Shown here piece by piece: positions 26,016 to 34,725 of a stretch of DNA of 64,000 nt. A model generated the notes under the pieces. That model searched no databases and was not told the origin of the DNA. It saw only the letters and a list, made by a program, of their open reading frames with translations. The DNA is from Tepidibacillus decaturensis. GTDB taxonomy: Bacteria > Bacillota > Bacilli > Tepidibacillales > Tepidibacillaceae. Every line of letters begins with the position of its first letter. Within the stretch, counting starts at the first letter, position 1. The translations under genes were made by a program, and so were the position numbers. The stretch is from positions 1,089,216 through 1,153,215 of the forward strand of contig NZ_LSKU01000001.1 of assembly GCF_001561915.1 (NCBI RefSeq), read 5' to 3'.

Positions 26016-26789
26016 TTAACGATCGAAAAGAAAAGATTTCACAACAGCGAAGTATTCGCGAATATAAAGATTGGGCAATACATAAATAGGTGTCTTAGCA
26101 GGTAGTCCAGTAGGTTCAAATCCAATTCGTCTAGCTAAAAGCTTTGCACGGAATAGATGAAAATCACTGGTCACAATCAGAATTTTAAGAGGTTCCTTTT
26201 CACCCTTTTTTAATAACATATCCTTGCTAAATCGGAAATTTTCCATTGTGCTTGTGGATTGATCTTCGGTCAGAATTCGCTCTTTGTTAATCCCTTGTTC
26301 CACCAGATACTTTTTCATTGCCTCTGCTTCTGATATTGTTTCTCCAAAACCTTTTCCTCCAGTTACAACAACGGGAAGGTCAGGATACTTGCTTAGGTAA
26401 TCAATACTGGTGTTAAGGCGTTCCAACAACGTTAAAGTGAGTTGATCATCATGTAGCCCAGATCCTAGGACAATCATATAATCTGCATCTACCTTATTTG
26501 TAGGATGTGCTGACATAAAAATTAAGGTTACTATCCAAATAAAGGAGGCCAACCAAATCATGATGAAGAGGGTTACTATTTTTTCAAAACGTTTAAACAT
26601 AGAATACCAAGAACTTCTCTCATGAACCGAGTACTGGATCTTTAACTTGAAATATCCCCAAGCAACTAGGAGGATTCCCGCCCCAGCAGGAAAAAGGGTT
26701 CCAAAATTAATTCCACCGCCAACCAAGAGTAAGAAGATAAAATCCAATATACCAATCAAACCAATGATGATTAAAGTTCTACCTGCCAT
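26016..26789 (-). CDS. YdcF/DUF218 family membrane protein
   Basis: 257 residues. Three N-terminal hydrophobic helices (residues 4-25, 30-45, 68-92) anchor an extracytoplasmic DUF218 domain: YMIVLGSGLHDDQLTLTLLERL, VVVTGGKGFGETISEAEAM, EDQSTSTMENFRFSKDML, LIVTSDFHLFRAKLLARRIGF. DUF218 proteins (SanA/YdcF) are linked to envelope functions, but their reaction is not established. It starts 47 bases after the formate dehydrogenase gene and may be transcribed from that operon. Confidence 0.87.
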   Translation of the reverse strand: MAGRTLIIIGLIGILDFIFLLLVGGGINFGTLFPAGAGILLVAWGYFKLKIQYSVHERSSWYSMFKRFEKIVTLFIMIWLASFIWIVTLIFMSAHPTNKVDADYMIVLGSGLHDDQLTLTLLERLNTSIDYLSKYPDLPVVVTGGKGFGETISEAEAMKKYLVEQGINKERILTEDQSTSTMENFRFSKDMLLKKGEKEPLKILIVTSDFHLFRAKLLARRIGFEPTGLPAKTPIYVLPNLYIREYFAVVKSFLFDR

Positions 26790-26836
26790 TTCTTTTTATA
26801 ACAACCTTTCTACTTTTTCTGTTTTTATTTTTTAGA

Positions 26837-29521
26837 TTAATCTTCGTATTTGTCAATTTTTACAGCAGCCACTTTATATTCTCCAGTATGACTAATAGGA
26901 TCAAATGCACCATTCGTTAAAACATTGGTAGGTACTTCCCGATGATGAAAAGACATCCAGATCATCTTTTCAGAAACCTTATCAGTTACTTCGATAGCAG
27001 TGACTAATTCTCCTCTTCTTGATACAATTTTAATTCTATCACCCGTTTTTACATCTAATTTCATAGCATCCTTCGGATGAATCATCGCTCTTTCCTCTGG
27101 ATGATAGGTTTTAAGGCTAGGCGAATATTGTGATGTTACATTATAATGATGAAGCCTTCGACCTGTAGAAAGAAGAAATGGATATTCTTCATCAGTTTCC
27201 TCTGCAGGAGAAAGGTGTTCGATTCCTTTAAATGTTCCTTTTCCTTTACTAAATTGGCCTATATGTAATACGGGTGTTCCAGGATGAGCCTTCGTTGGAC
27301 AAGGCCATTGTAGCCCTTTCTCTTCTAAACGAGTATAATCCATTCCCCTATAAATTGGCGTAAGAGCAGCCATCTCGACAAAAATTTGTGATGGTGAATC
27401 ATAGTTCATTGGGTATCCCATCCTAGTTGAAAGCTCGGAAATGATTTGCCAGTCAGGTTTAGAATTGCCGATGGGTTCAATTGCTTTTCTTACTCTTTGT
27501 ACACGTCTTTCTGAATTAGTAAATGTGCCATCTTTTTCAGCAAAACTAGAGGCAGGTAAAATTACATTAGCCAACTGAGCAGTTTCTGTCATAAACAGGT
27601 CTTGAACCACGAGGAAATCAAGGCTTTCTAGAACTTTACGAACATGATTTCCATCTGGATCTGTTAAGACTGGATCCTCGCCTATAATATACATTGCTCG
27701 AATAGACCCTAAAATCACAGCATCAAACATCTCTGGTATGGTTAATCCAACCTTACTAGAAATCTCTACTCCCCAGCTTTTAGAAAATTGTTTTCTTGCT
27801 TCCTCATTAAATACTTTCTGATAACCGGGTAATACATCAGGTAATGCTCCCATATCACAGGCTCCTTGAACATTATTCTGACCTCGTAATGGGTTTACTC
27901 CTACTCTTTCTCTTCCTAAATGACCCGTCAACATGGCTAAATTGGCTATATTCATTACATTCATGGTTCCTACAATATGTTCTGTAATACCAAGTGTATA
28001 ACAAATGATTGCATCGCGATTAGAAGCATATAAGCGAGCAGCTTCTTCAATTAGTTCTATAGATATCCCAGTAATTTGAGCTACTTTTTCAGGTGTATAT
28101 TCTGAAACAACTTCAATTAATTCTGCAAGATTTTCCGTACGTTGATTGACGAAGTCTTTATCCCATAGCTCTTCTTTAAGAATCGTATGCATGATACCGT
28201 TTAACAAGGCAATGTCTGTTCCAGGCTTAATGGGAAGCCATAGTTCAGCCATCTCTGCCATTTCCGTTCTTCTTGGATCGATCACAATTAGTTTGGCACC
28301 ATTTCGTATCGCTTTTTTCATTTTCACACCTAAAATTGGATGTGCTTCTGTAGGATTAGAACCAATTAAAAAAATGAGATTTGTATTTTCAATATCCTCG
28401 AATGAGTTTGTCATTGCTCCACTACCAAATGAAGTGGCAAGACCTGCCACTGTTGGAGCATGTCAAGTACGGGCACAGTGATCGATGTTGTTGTTGCCAA
28501 TCACTGCTCTAATCCATTTTTGCATCAGGTAGTTTTCCTCGTTCGTGCAACGAGCTGAACTTAAAGCGCCAATTGAATCGCTCCCATATTTATTTTTAAT
28601 CGCACTTAATTTTTCAGCCACTAGGGATAGTGCCTCATCCCAACTCGCTTCTACAAAAACACCATCTATTTTAATTAAAGGAGATGTAAGTCTTTCTTCA
28701 CTATGAATAAAATCTGTACCAAAACGCCCTTTTACACAAAGATGGCGACCATTGACAATGCTTGTGGGATTGGAAGTAACACCAATCACTTTGCCATCTT
28801 TCACATTTAAATCAAAGTTGCAGCCTACCCCACAAAAGGGGCAAGTCGTTTTTACTTTTTCAATTTCCCAACTACGCCCTTTACCAATCATGTTTTTTTC
28901 TAAAAGGGATCCTGTTGGACAAACGGCGACGCAACTTCCACAAAAGACACAATCTGATTCGGCTAACGTCGTATCCATTGCAGTGGAAATTTTCGTATCA
29001 AAACCACGATAAGCAAAATGTAAGATACTTCTACCTTGCACTTCGGAACAGACCCTTACACATTTACCGCAAACAATACATTTATTCATATCTCTTACAA
29101 TGAATGGATTATCGTCCTCAATGGGGTACTGATGTTTTCTGCCTTCAAAACTACTATGTTTAACTTGGTATTCATAGGCATATTGCTGAAGCAAGCAATC
29201 CCCATTCTTTTGACAAGTCATACAATCTAGTGGATGATCAGTTAGGTATAAGTCAAGAATCATTTTTCTAGATTCTACGACAGCTTCTGAGTGAGTCTTA
29301 ACGATCATCCCTTCTGTTACTATTGTGCTACAAGAGGTTGGTAGATTCCTCATCCCTTCTATTTCTACGACACACATCCGACAAGAACCAGACAAGCTTA
29401 ATTCTGGATCATAACATAGGGCAGGAATATGGATCCCTACTTGTTTTGCTGCTTGCATCACAGTGGTCCCTGATGGAACGGTTACCTTTCTACCATCAAT
29501 CGTTAATGTGATATGATTCAT
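26837..29521 (-). CDS. Formate dehydrogenase catalytic subunit, selenocysteine-containing
   Basis: Continuous 894-residue molybdopterin protein if the in-frame TGA at 28463-28465 is read as Sec353 (DHCART-U-HAPTVAG). Domain order: 2Fe-2S ferredoxin (CYDPELSLSGSCRMC), the His/Cys cluster of NuoG type (HPLDCMTCQKNGDC), two 4Fe-4S clusters (CIVCGKCVRVC; CVFCGSCVAVCP), the Mo-protein 4Fe-4S motif (CPFCGVGCNFDL), then molybdopterin domains (IGSNPTEAHPILG, PLRGQNNVQGACDMG, TGRRLHHYN). A SECIS hairpin follows the TGA. Homologues carry Cys or Sec at this Mo ligand. It is the third gene of the complex, 16 bases after the NuoF-like gene. Substrate assignment as formate is by family. Gene-finders will split it in two. 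Confidence 0.93.
28433..28451 (-). promoter_or_regulatory. Bacterial SECIS hairpin
   Basis: AGTGGCA and TGCCACT form a perfect 7-bp stem around the loop GGTCT. The loop begins 18 bases after the TGA, the same spacing and loop sequence as in Escherichia coli fdhF. This is the binding site expected for SelB. Confidence 0.9.
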
Positions 29522-29537
29522 ACAGTTAAGCCTCCCC

Positions 29538-31349
29538 CTATAATCGAATTACCGCATCAAATTTGCAGGTCTCCATACAAACTCCACATTGAATACACAC
29601 ATTTGGATCAATTATATGAGGTTTCTTTACCGAACCAGAAATGGCATGAACAGGGCAGTTTCGAGCACAAGCGGTACAACCAATACATTTTTCCTGATCA
29701 ATCTGGTAGGTTAATAGACTCATACATACACCTGCCGGACAGCGTTTTTGCTCAATATGGGCAATATATTCGTCGCGAAAATATCTTAATGTTGACAACA
29801 CAGGATTTGGAGCGGTTTGGCCTAGACCACATAAGGAAGTGGTCTTCATCACTTCTGCCAGTTTTTCTAAAGTATACAAATCTTCTATTTTTCCTTCTCC
29901 TGTAGTAATTCGGGTTAAAATTTCAAGCATTCTCGTTGTTCCTTCGCGACATGGGGTACATTTACCACATGATTCACTTTGGGTGAATGTAAGAAAATAC
30001 CTTGCGACATCGACCATACAGGTTGTTTCATCCATCACTACAAGTCCACCTGATCCCATCATAGCTCCAACTTCAATTAAAGAGTCATAATCAACAGGGA
30101 GGTCTAGTTGTTCTTCCGGCAAACATCCTCCTGAGGGACCACCGATTTGAACTGCTTTAAAACGTTTATTGTTTTGAACACCCCCACCAATATCAAAGAT
30201 AATTTGTCTAAGGGTAGTACCCATTGGGACTTCGGCTAATCCAGTTCTTGCTATTTTACCTGTCAGACTAAATACCTTGGTTCCTTTACTATTCTCTGTT
30301 CCTATTGAAGTGTACCAGTCTACTCCTTTACGAAAGATAAGAGCTACATTCGCATAGGTCTCCACATTGTTATTATTCGTAGGGGATAGCCATAGGCCTT
30401 TTACAGCTGGAAAAGGAGGACGAAGTCGAGGCATTCCCCTTTTTCCTTCAATTGAATTTAGTAATGCTGTTTCTTCTCCACAGACAAACGCTCCAGCCCC
30501 CATTTTGATATGAATCTGGAAGTCAAAAGAGGTATTTAATAGATGGTCCCCTAAAAATCCGTGCTGTTCAGCGTTAGAGATAGCTGTTTTTAACCGTTTT
30601 ATAGCCAAAGGATATTCTGCACGGACATAGATATATCCTTCATTGGCTCCAATGGCATATCCAGCAATGATCATTCCTTCTATTACAGCATGGGGATCTC
30701 CTTCAAGGATGCTTCTGTCCATAAAGGCTCCTGGATCTCCTTCATCGGCATTACAAACAATATACTTTTGTTCTCCCTTCGCATCTTTGGTAAACTGCCA
30801 TTTCAATCCAGTGGGAAATCCTCCACCACCACGTCCACGAAGACCAGATTTTTTTACCTGTTCAATTACTTCGTCTGGGTTCATTTGAAGTACTCTTTTT
30901 AGTCCTTTATAGCCACCAGTTAAGAGATACTCCTCAATAAGTTCAGGGTTCATTCTTCCACAACGAGCAGTGACCTCACGGCTTTGGTTGATATAGAACT
31001 TCGATTCTTCCATGAGTGGAATTTCATGAATGGTTGAAACTTGATCGACTTGAAATTGAAATTCTGCCCATTCTATGATGGGTTGGCCACCTATAATATG
31101 GTCATCAATGATTCGTTCTACTTTGTCAGGGGTTATATTACCATACATAATGGCAGGATGGTTCGGCAAAGCAACTTCTACATTAACCTCCCGATAACAC
31201 ATACCAATACAGCTTGTAAAGTCTATATCTAAATCTAAGCCCCTTCTTAGAACTTCTTTCTCGATAGCCTCTTTCACCTTCTCAGCCCCCGCTGCAATTC
31301 CACAGGTCCCCATTCCTATGGTAATCCGAGGCTTAATTGGATCTTTCAA
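29538..31349 (-). CDS. NuoF-like NAD/FMN subunit of formate dehydrogenase
   Basis: 603 residues. Domains in order: N-terminal thioredoxin-like 2Fe-2S domain (MGTCGIAAGAEKV, FTSCIGMCYREV); 51-kDa NADH dehydrogenase core with FMN/NAD loops (GLRGRGGGGFPTGLKW, CNADEGDPGAFMDR, GAGAFVCGEETALL) and 4Fe-4S site ESCGKCTPCREGTTR...TSLCGLGQ; C-terminal two-cluster ferredoxin (CIGCTACARNCP, CIQCGVCMETCK). This is the HndC/HydB/FdsB architecture. It should pass electrons from the formate-oxidising subunit to NAD, or bifurcate with ferredoxin. It lies 14 bases after the NuoE-like gene and has its own GGAG site. Confidence 0.93.
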   Translation of the reverse strand: MKDPIKPRITIGMGTCGIAAGAEKVKEAIEKEVLRRGLDLDIDFTSCIGMCYREVNVEVALPNHPAIMYGNITPDKVERIIDDHIIGGQPIIEWAEFQFQVDQVSTIHEIPLMEESKFYINQSREVTARCGRMNPELIEEYLLTGGYKGLKRVLQMNPDEVIEQVKKSGLRGRGGGGFPTGLKWQFTKDAKGEQKYIVCNADEGDPGAFMDRSILEGDPHAVIEGMIIAGYAIGANEGYIYVRAEYPLAIKRLKTAISNAEQHGFLGDHLLNTSFDFQIHIKMGAGAFVCGEETALLNSIEGKRGMPRLRPPFPAVKGLWLSPTNNNNVETYANVALIFRKGVDWYTSIGTENSKGTKVFSLTGKIARTGLAEVPMGTTLRQIIFDIGGGVQNNKRFKAVQIGGPSGGCLPEEQLDLPVDYDSLIEVGAMMGSGGLVVMDETTCMVDVARYFLTFTQSESCGKCTPCREGTTRMLEILTRITTGEGKIEDLYTLEKLAEVMKTTSLCGLGQTAPNPVLSTLRYFRDEYIAHIEQKRCPAGVCMSLLTYQIDQEKCIGCTACARNCPVHAISGSVKKPHIIDPNVCIQCGVCMETCKFDAVIRL

Positions 31350-31363
31350 TGGTACTCTCCCCT

Positions 31364-31837
31364 TTATTCGTAATAATTTAGTATTTCATTGATCTTATCT
31401 CGCGTTAATCTCCCAAATGTCTCATCATTGATCATCATGACAGGAGCTAGTCCACATGCTCCCAAACATGCGACAGACTCTAATGTGAACCTTTCGTCCT
31501 GTGTTATTTCCCCTTTCTTAATGCCTAGTTCTTGTTCAAGGATTTCTAGAAGGTGTGTTCCCCTGCTAACATGACAAGCTGTTCCTGAACAAATACGAAT
31601 AAGATGGCGACCATGTGGTTGTAATTTAAATTGGGCATAAAAGGTAGCTACTCCAAACACTTCGCTAAATGGGATACGAAGCGATTTTGCTATTTTTTCC
31701 ATTGCCTTTTTTGGTAAATAGCCATAGAGTTCTTGTGTGGCCTGTAAAGTTGGAATTAACGCCCCTTTTTGTTTCTTATACTGTTGCAGAATTTGATCAA
31801 GTTCTCTTTCTTTTTGATCCAACATCTCCCCTAACAC
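31364..31837 (-). CDS. NuoE-like 2Fe-2S subunit of formate dehydrogenase
   Basis: 157-residue 24-kDa-type subunit with a thioredoxin-like 2Fe-2S domain. Landmarks: ALIPTLQATQELYGYLP, SEVFGVATFYAQFKLQP, and cluster ligands in CSGTACHVSRG and ACLGACGLAPVMMIND. It is the first gene of the operon nuoE-like, nuoF-like, fdhA-like, giving a soluble three-subunit NAD-linked formate dehydrogenase. GGAGGGAGTAAAGG-type sequence precedes the start. Confidence 0.92.
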   Translation of the reverse strand: MLGEMLDQKERELDQILQQYKKQKGALIPTLQATQELYGYLPKKAMEKIAKSLRIPFSEVFGVATFYAQFKLQPHGRHLIRICSGTACHVSRGTHLLEILEQELGIKKGEITQDERFTLESVACLGACGLAPVMMINDETFGRLTRDKINEILNYYE

Positions 31838-31886
31838 CTTTACTCCCTCCTATAATCTTGACTAGCAAAAATGATATAATCTAAAA

Positions 31887-31901
31887 TTGTTAACGCTTAC
31901 A
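31887..31901 (-). promoter_or_regulatory. cre-like site upstream of the formate dehydrogenase operon
   Basis: TTGTTAACGCTTACA (plus-strand reading) matches WTGNAANCGNWNNCW at 14 of 15 positions and lies about 50 bases before the first gene, suggesting control by CcpA. Confidence 0.6.
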
Positions 31902-31982
31902 TTTACCTACATATTAGTTCGTTTGTTGAGAAATAATTCCTGCATTTTTCTAAAAATAAAAAAATCATGATAATGTTGAGTA

Positions 31983-32019
31983 AATAAAAAACAGGCTATC
32001 AGTAGTGCGATGCCTGTTT
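31983..32019 (-). terminator. Terminator of trpS
   Basis: AAACAGGC pairs with GCCTGTTT and is followed by T-rich sequence on the minus strand. Confidence 0.75.
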
Positions 32020-32056
32020 ATATGTTATTTTGTTATTTGTTATTTGTTATTTGTTA
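32020..32056. repeat. Short tandem repeat of TTATTTG
   Basis: About five near-perfect copies of a 7-base unit lie directly after the trpS stop codon and before its terminator. A simple slippage-prone repeat. Confidence 0.85.
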
Positions 32057-33028
32057 TTTGTCCCAGTAATAAAGGCCAACATTTTTACGAGCTAATTGAA
32101 CATAATGCGAAGCAGTCTCCCTTGCTTTGTTTGCTCCTTTTTGCAAGATGTTCATCACTTCTCCTCTGTCGTTTGCATACCCCTTACGTTTTTCACGATA
32201 GGGGCGGAAATATTCCCAAATCATGCCGAATAGCTCTTTTTTTACTTCTCCATATTTTAATCCAGGGGTAAGGAAACGATCTTTTAATTCTTCTTTTTCA
32301 GCTGGATTTAGAAATAAGGAATAAATCTCATATAAGGTATTGTTTTCAATTGGCTTTGGTTCATCAACAGGAGTTGTATCTGTTACGATAGACATTACTT
32401 TTTTTCTTAATGTTTCTTCATCTGCAAAGATCTCAATCGTATTGCCGTAGGATTTGGACATTTTTTGTCCATCGATTCCTGGAACGGTAGCGATCTCTTC
32501 TTCAATATCTTCCTCTGGTAAAACAAATGTTTCTCCATAGGTGGCATTAAAGCGTTCTGCAATATCTCTAGCAATCTCAATATGTTGTTTCTGGTCTTTT
32601 CCAACAGGAACCCTTTCTCCACCATAAGCTAGAATATCTGCTGCCATTAAGACAGGGTAAGAAAACAATCCATGTGTGGCTGGAATTCCTTTTACTACTT
32701 TATCTTTATAAGCATGTGCTCTTTCTAAAAGTCCCATACTTGTTACATTTGATAACAACCATGTAAGCTCCGTGACTTCTGGTACATCGGACTGTACCCA
32801 AAAAGTTGACTTTTCTGGATCCATTCCTAAAGCTAAAAAATCACAAGCGGCATTAAAAGTTCCCTCTTGTAACTTCTTAGCATCAAAGACGGAAGTTAAC
32901 GCATGATAATTTACAATAAAAGCATATAATTCATTGTTTTCCTGATAGTCAACCATTCGTTTCATCATGCCAAAATAATTTCCTAGATGAAGTTTACCTG
33001 ATGGTTGAATTCCCGATAAAATTCGCAT
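32054..33028 (-). CDS. trpS: Tryptophanyl-tRNA synthetase
   Basis: 324-residue class Ic synthetase charging tRNA-Trp. The ATP-binding HIGH-type motif is in PSGKLHLGNYFG (residues 9-20) and KMSKS lies in DGQKMSKSYGNT; PVGKDQKQHIEIARDIAERF is typical. Length is normal. It is transcribed alone, and I see no T-box leader in the 170 bases upstream. The C-terminus ends WDK immediately before a heptamer tandem repeat. Confidence 0.97.
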   Translation of the reverse strand: MRILSGIQPSGKLHLGNYFGMMKRMVDYQENNELYAFIVNYHALTSVFDAKKLQEGTFNAACDFLALGMDPEKSTFWVQSDVPEVTELTWLLSNVTSMGLLERAHAYKDKVVKGIPATHGLFSYPVLMAADILAYGGERVPVGKDQKQHIEIARDIAERFNATYGETFVLPEEDIEEEIATVPGIDGQKMSKSYGNTIEIFADEETLRKKVMSIVTDTTPVDEPKPIENNTLYEIYSLFLNPAEKEELKDRFLTPGLKYGEVKKELFGMIWEYFRPYREKRKGYANDRGEVMNILQKGANKARETASHYVQLARKNVGLYYWDK

Positions 33029-33203
33029 CTAATCGTCACTCCTCAACAATCCTATCTTTTCCACTTTATAGCTTATTATTATATCGCAATTTTTGTTTTT
33101 TAAAAACCTAAATTGTCGGAGATTCGTTTTCCTTTTATAAAGTTTAGGATGACATGTGCTCCAATTCGACTTGTAACAGGACAGTAAGGTGCATAGGCTT
33201 GAT

Positions 33204-33605
33204 CTAATACATCCGTCTAGAGAAATATAGATGATGTCGACTCGTGGCTAGATGGTTCTCTCCTCTTACTTCTACAGCTTGCAAAGCACAAATTGCCTCA
33301 ATTGCTAGAACCCGTCTCGTATTGGTAATGATCAGATAGGCGTGTCGTGCGCTAATAGTTCCCATACTTACATGGTCTTCTTGGTTGGCTGAAGAAGGAA
33401 TAGAATCAAGGCTTGCTGGATGGGCCAAGGTTTTATTCTCTGAAACAAGGGAAGCTGCCACATACTGCATAATCATGGCTCCAGATTGTAAGCCTGGTTC
33501 AGGACTTAAGAAAGGGGGTCAATGATCATTTAGCTGTGGATTAACTAATCTTTCTATACGACGTTTAGAGATATTGGCTAATTCTGCGATGGCAATCGGT
33601 TGCCG
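33204..33605 (-). pseudogene. Histidine ammonia-lyase remnant
   Basis: Reading on the minus strand gives QPIAIAELANISKRRIERL, an in-frame TGA at 33519-33521, then [20 protein letters not shown] and [20 protein letters not shown], followed by [19 protein letters not shown]. This is the C-terminal half of HutH. The N-terminal half with the MIO-forming Ala-Ser-Gly is absent; its upstream end is fused at about 33605 to a Tn3 transposase fragment. A further open stretch at about 33095-33195 may be its decayed tail. Non-functional. Confidence 0.85.
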
Positions 33606-33911
33606 CATTGATTTCAATTTCTAATTTTTCTTTCACATTTAGTATATCATCAAAGTTTTCTTTAATTATTTTAGTGTTAATTTTTTCCTCGAATCATACC
33701 TTTTAAATTTTGGAAATCATTAGGAGAAGAAATGGTAAATATTTTTGTATCACTTATATCTCTTAGACTTGGTGCAAAGCGAAACCTAACAAATGACTTA
33801 ACCCAAAAACTTGATCCGTATATCCTGCTGTATCAGTGTAATGTTCTTCAATTGAAAGATTAGATTCATGATGTAATAACTTATTTGAGTCTGCATGTAA
33901 GATTAAAAAAT
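33606..33911 (-). pseudogene. Tn3-family transposase fragment
   Basis: Minus-strand translation gives [20 protein letters not shown] and [13 protein letters not shown], then after a one-base shift [16 protein letters not shown]. This is the highly conserved catalytic region of Tn3-family transposases (HYTDTAGY). The rest of the about 1000-residue protein is gone. It lies between the hutH and matrixin remnants, implicating transposition in breaking them up. Confidence 0.85.
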
Positions 33912-34279
33912 ATTATATTTAAAATTACAGGAGTTATAGCAGTTGCAGCAGCATTATCATTATCTTTTAATACTAATCTGGAATAATTAGACCTGACAGT
34001 GCTTGGGTAATAGAAGATGTATATTTAAATGATTTTAATGAAGTTAGTACAACCATGGCTGTGACTAGTTCAGCTGGCACTATGAAATTTAATGATTATC
34101 ATTACTTTGATATGACAACTGATGAAAAAACAAAAACTACTACACATGAATTTAGTCACGCTTTAGGTTTAGACCATACTAGTGGTACAGATGATATTAT
34201 GCAACAAGGAAAACTTTCTATTACAAGTTTGTCTTCTACTGATAAGAGTTCATATGATGAAGCGTACGATACATATTAA
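33903..34279 (+). pseudogene. Matrixin-type metalloprotease remnant
   Basis: A signal-peptide-like stretch without a start codon (KITGVIAVAAALSLSFN) is followed by a stop and then by RPDSAWVIEDVYLNDFNEVS, FNDYHYFDMTTDEKTKTT and the zinc motif HEFSHALGLDHTSG with a Met-turn-like DDIMQQGK. It parallels the intact secreted matrixin at 60314-60814 (APDSAWVIEDLSF, YNDYYFYDFSPEQRKHT, HELGHALGIDH), but the segment between signal peptide and PDSAWV is deleted. Probably inactive, though an internal ATG at 34055 leaves the zinc-binding part open. Confidence 0.8.
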
Positions 34280-34300
34280 AAAAAGGATGTGTAATTATTT

Positions 34301-34498
34301 ATGAAAAAAATCTTAATAGTTTTAATGCTTTTAACTACGTTGATTTTAGGTGCATGTTCTAATAAAAATGTAAGTATGAGTGATTTACCCATAAAAATAA
34401 GCGTAAACCTTGGGGTGTTTACTGTGCGATGCAAGACAAAAGCACGAGGGTCACAAGGCCCACCACGCGCCCGCCATATCGTACCGAAGTGTACATAA
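34301..34498 (+). CDS. Truncated lipoprotein
   Basis: Starts MKKILIVLMLLTTLILGACSNK, a clear lipoprotein signal with lipobox LGAC. After about residue 35 the sequence turns abruptly GC-rich and Arg/Pro-rich (KTKARGSQGPPRARHI), unlike the start, so the original gene was probably cut here. It follows the matrixin remnant by 20 bases in the same direction, perhaps once its operon partner. Function unknown. Confidence 0.5.
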   Translation: MKKILIVLMLLTTLILGACSNKNVSMSDLPIKISVNLGVFTVRCKTKARGSQGPPRARHIVPKCT

Positions 34499-34526
34499 TG
34501 TTTGTGACGATCTCTATTTGAACAAG

Positions 34527-34579
34527 CAACCTAAAAAAAGTCGGTTCCTTAAAGTAAGGAAATCGACTTTTTTAGGTTG
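34527..34579. terminator. Strong bidirectional terminator hairpin
   Basis: CAACCTAAAAAAAGTCG and CGACTTTTTTAGGTTG with inner TTCCTT/AAGGAA. T-runs are built into both arms. Confidence 0.8.
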
Positions 34580-34725
34580 AAATTCGCTTAGCATACAAAA
34601 TTTTCGAATGACGACGGTACCCCTATATCATGAATTAGATCACGATATAGTCCCTATTTGCTTGGTTATTATGAACTTTTAAAACCATCATAAAACCATC
34701 ACTCACTTTATGATTTTAGATAAAA

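Noticed and set aside
29513-29905. Plus-strand open frame (130 codons) opposite the NuoF-like gene
   Set aside because: Antisense shadow of a conserved iron-sulfur subunit.
32020-32056. Tandem repeats after trpS as a CRISPR array
   Set aside because: The unit is only 7 bases with no spacers; it is a simple sequence repeat.
32860-33110. T-box leader expected for a tryptophanyl-tRNA synthetase
   Set aside because: The upstream 170 bases show no T-box sequence (TGGNACCGCG-type) and no terminator.
33519-33521. In-frame TGA in the hutH remnant as a second selenocysteine
   Set aside because: HutH has no Cys/Sec at this position, no GGTCT-loop hairpin follows, and the gene lacks its N-terminal half. 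It is an ordinary stop in a dead gene.
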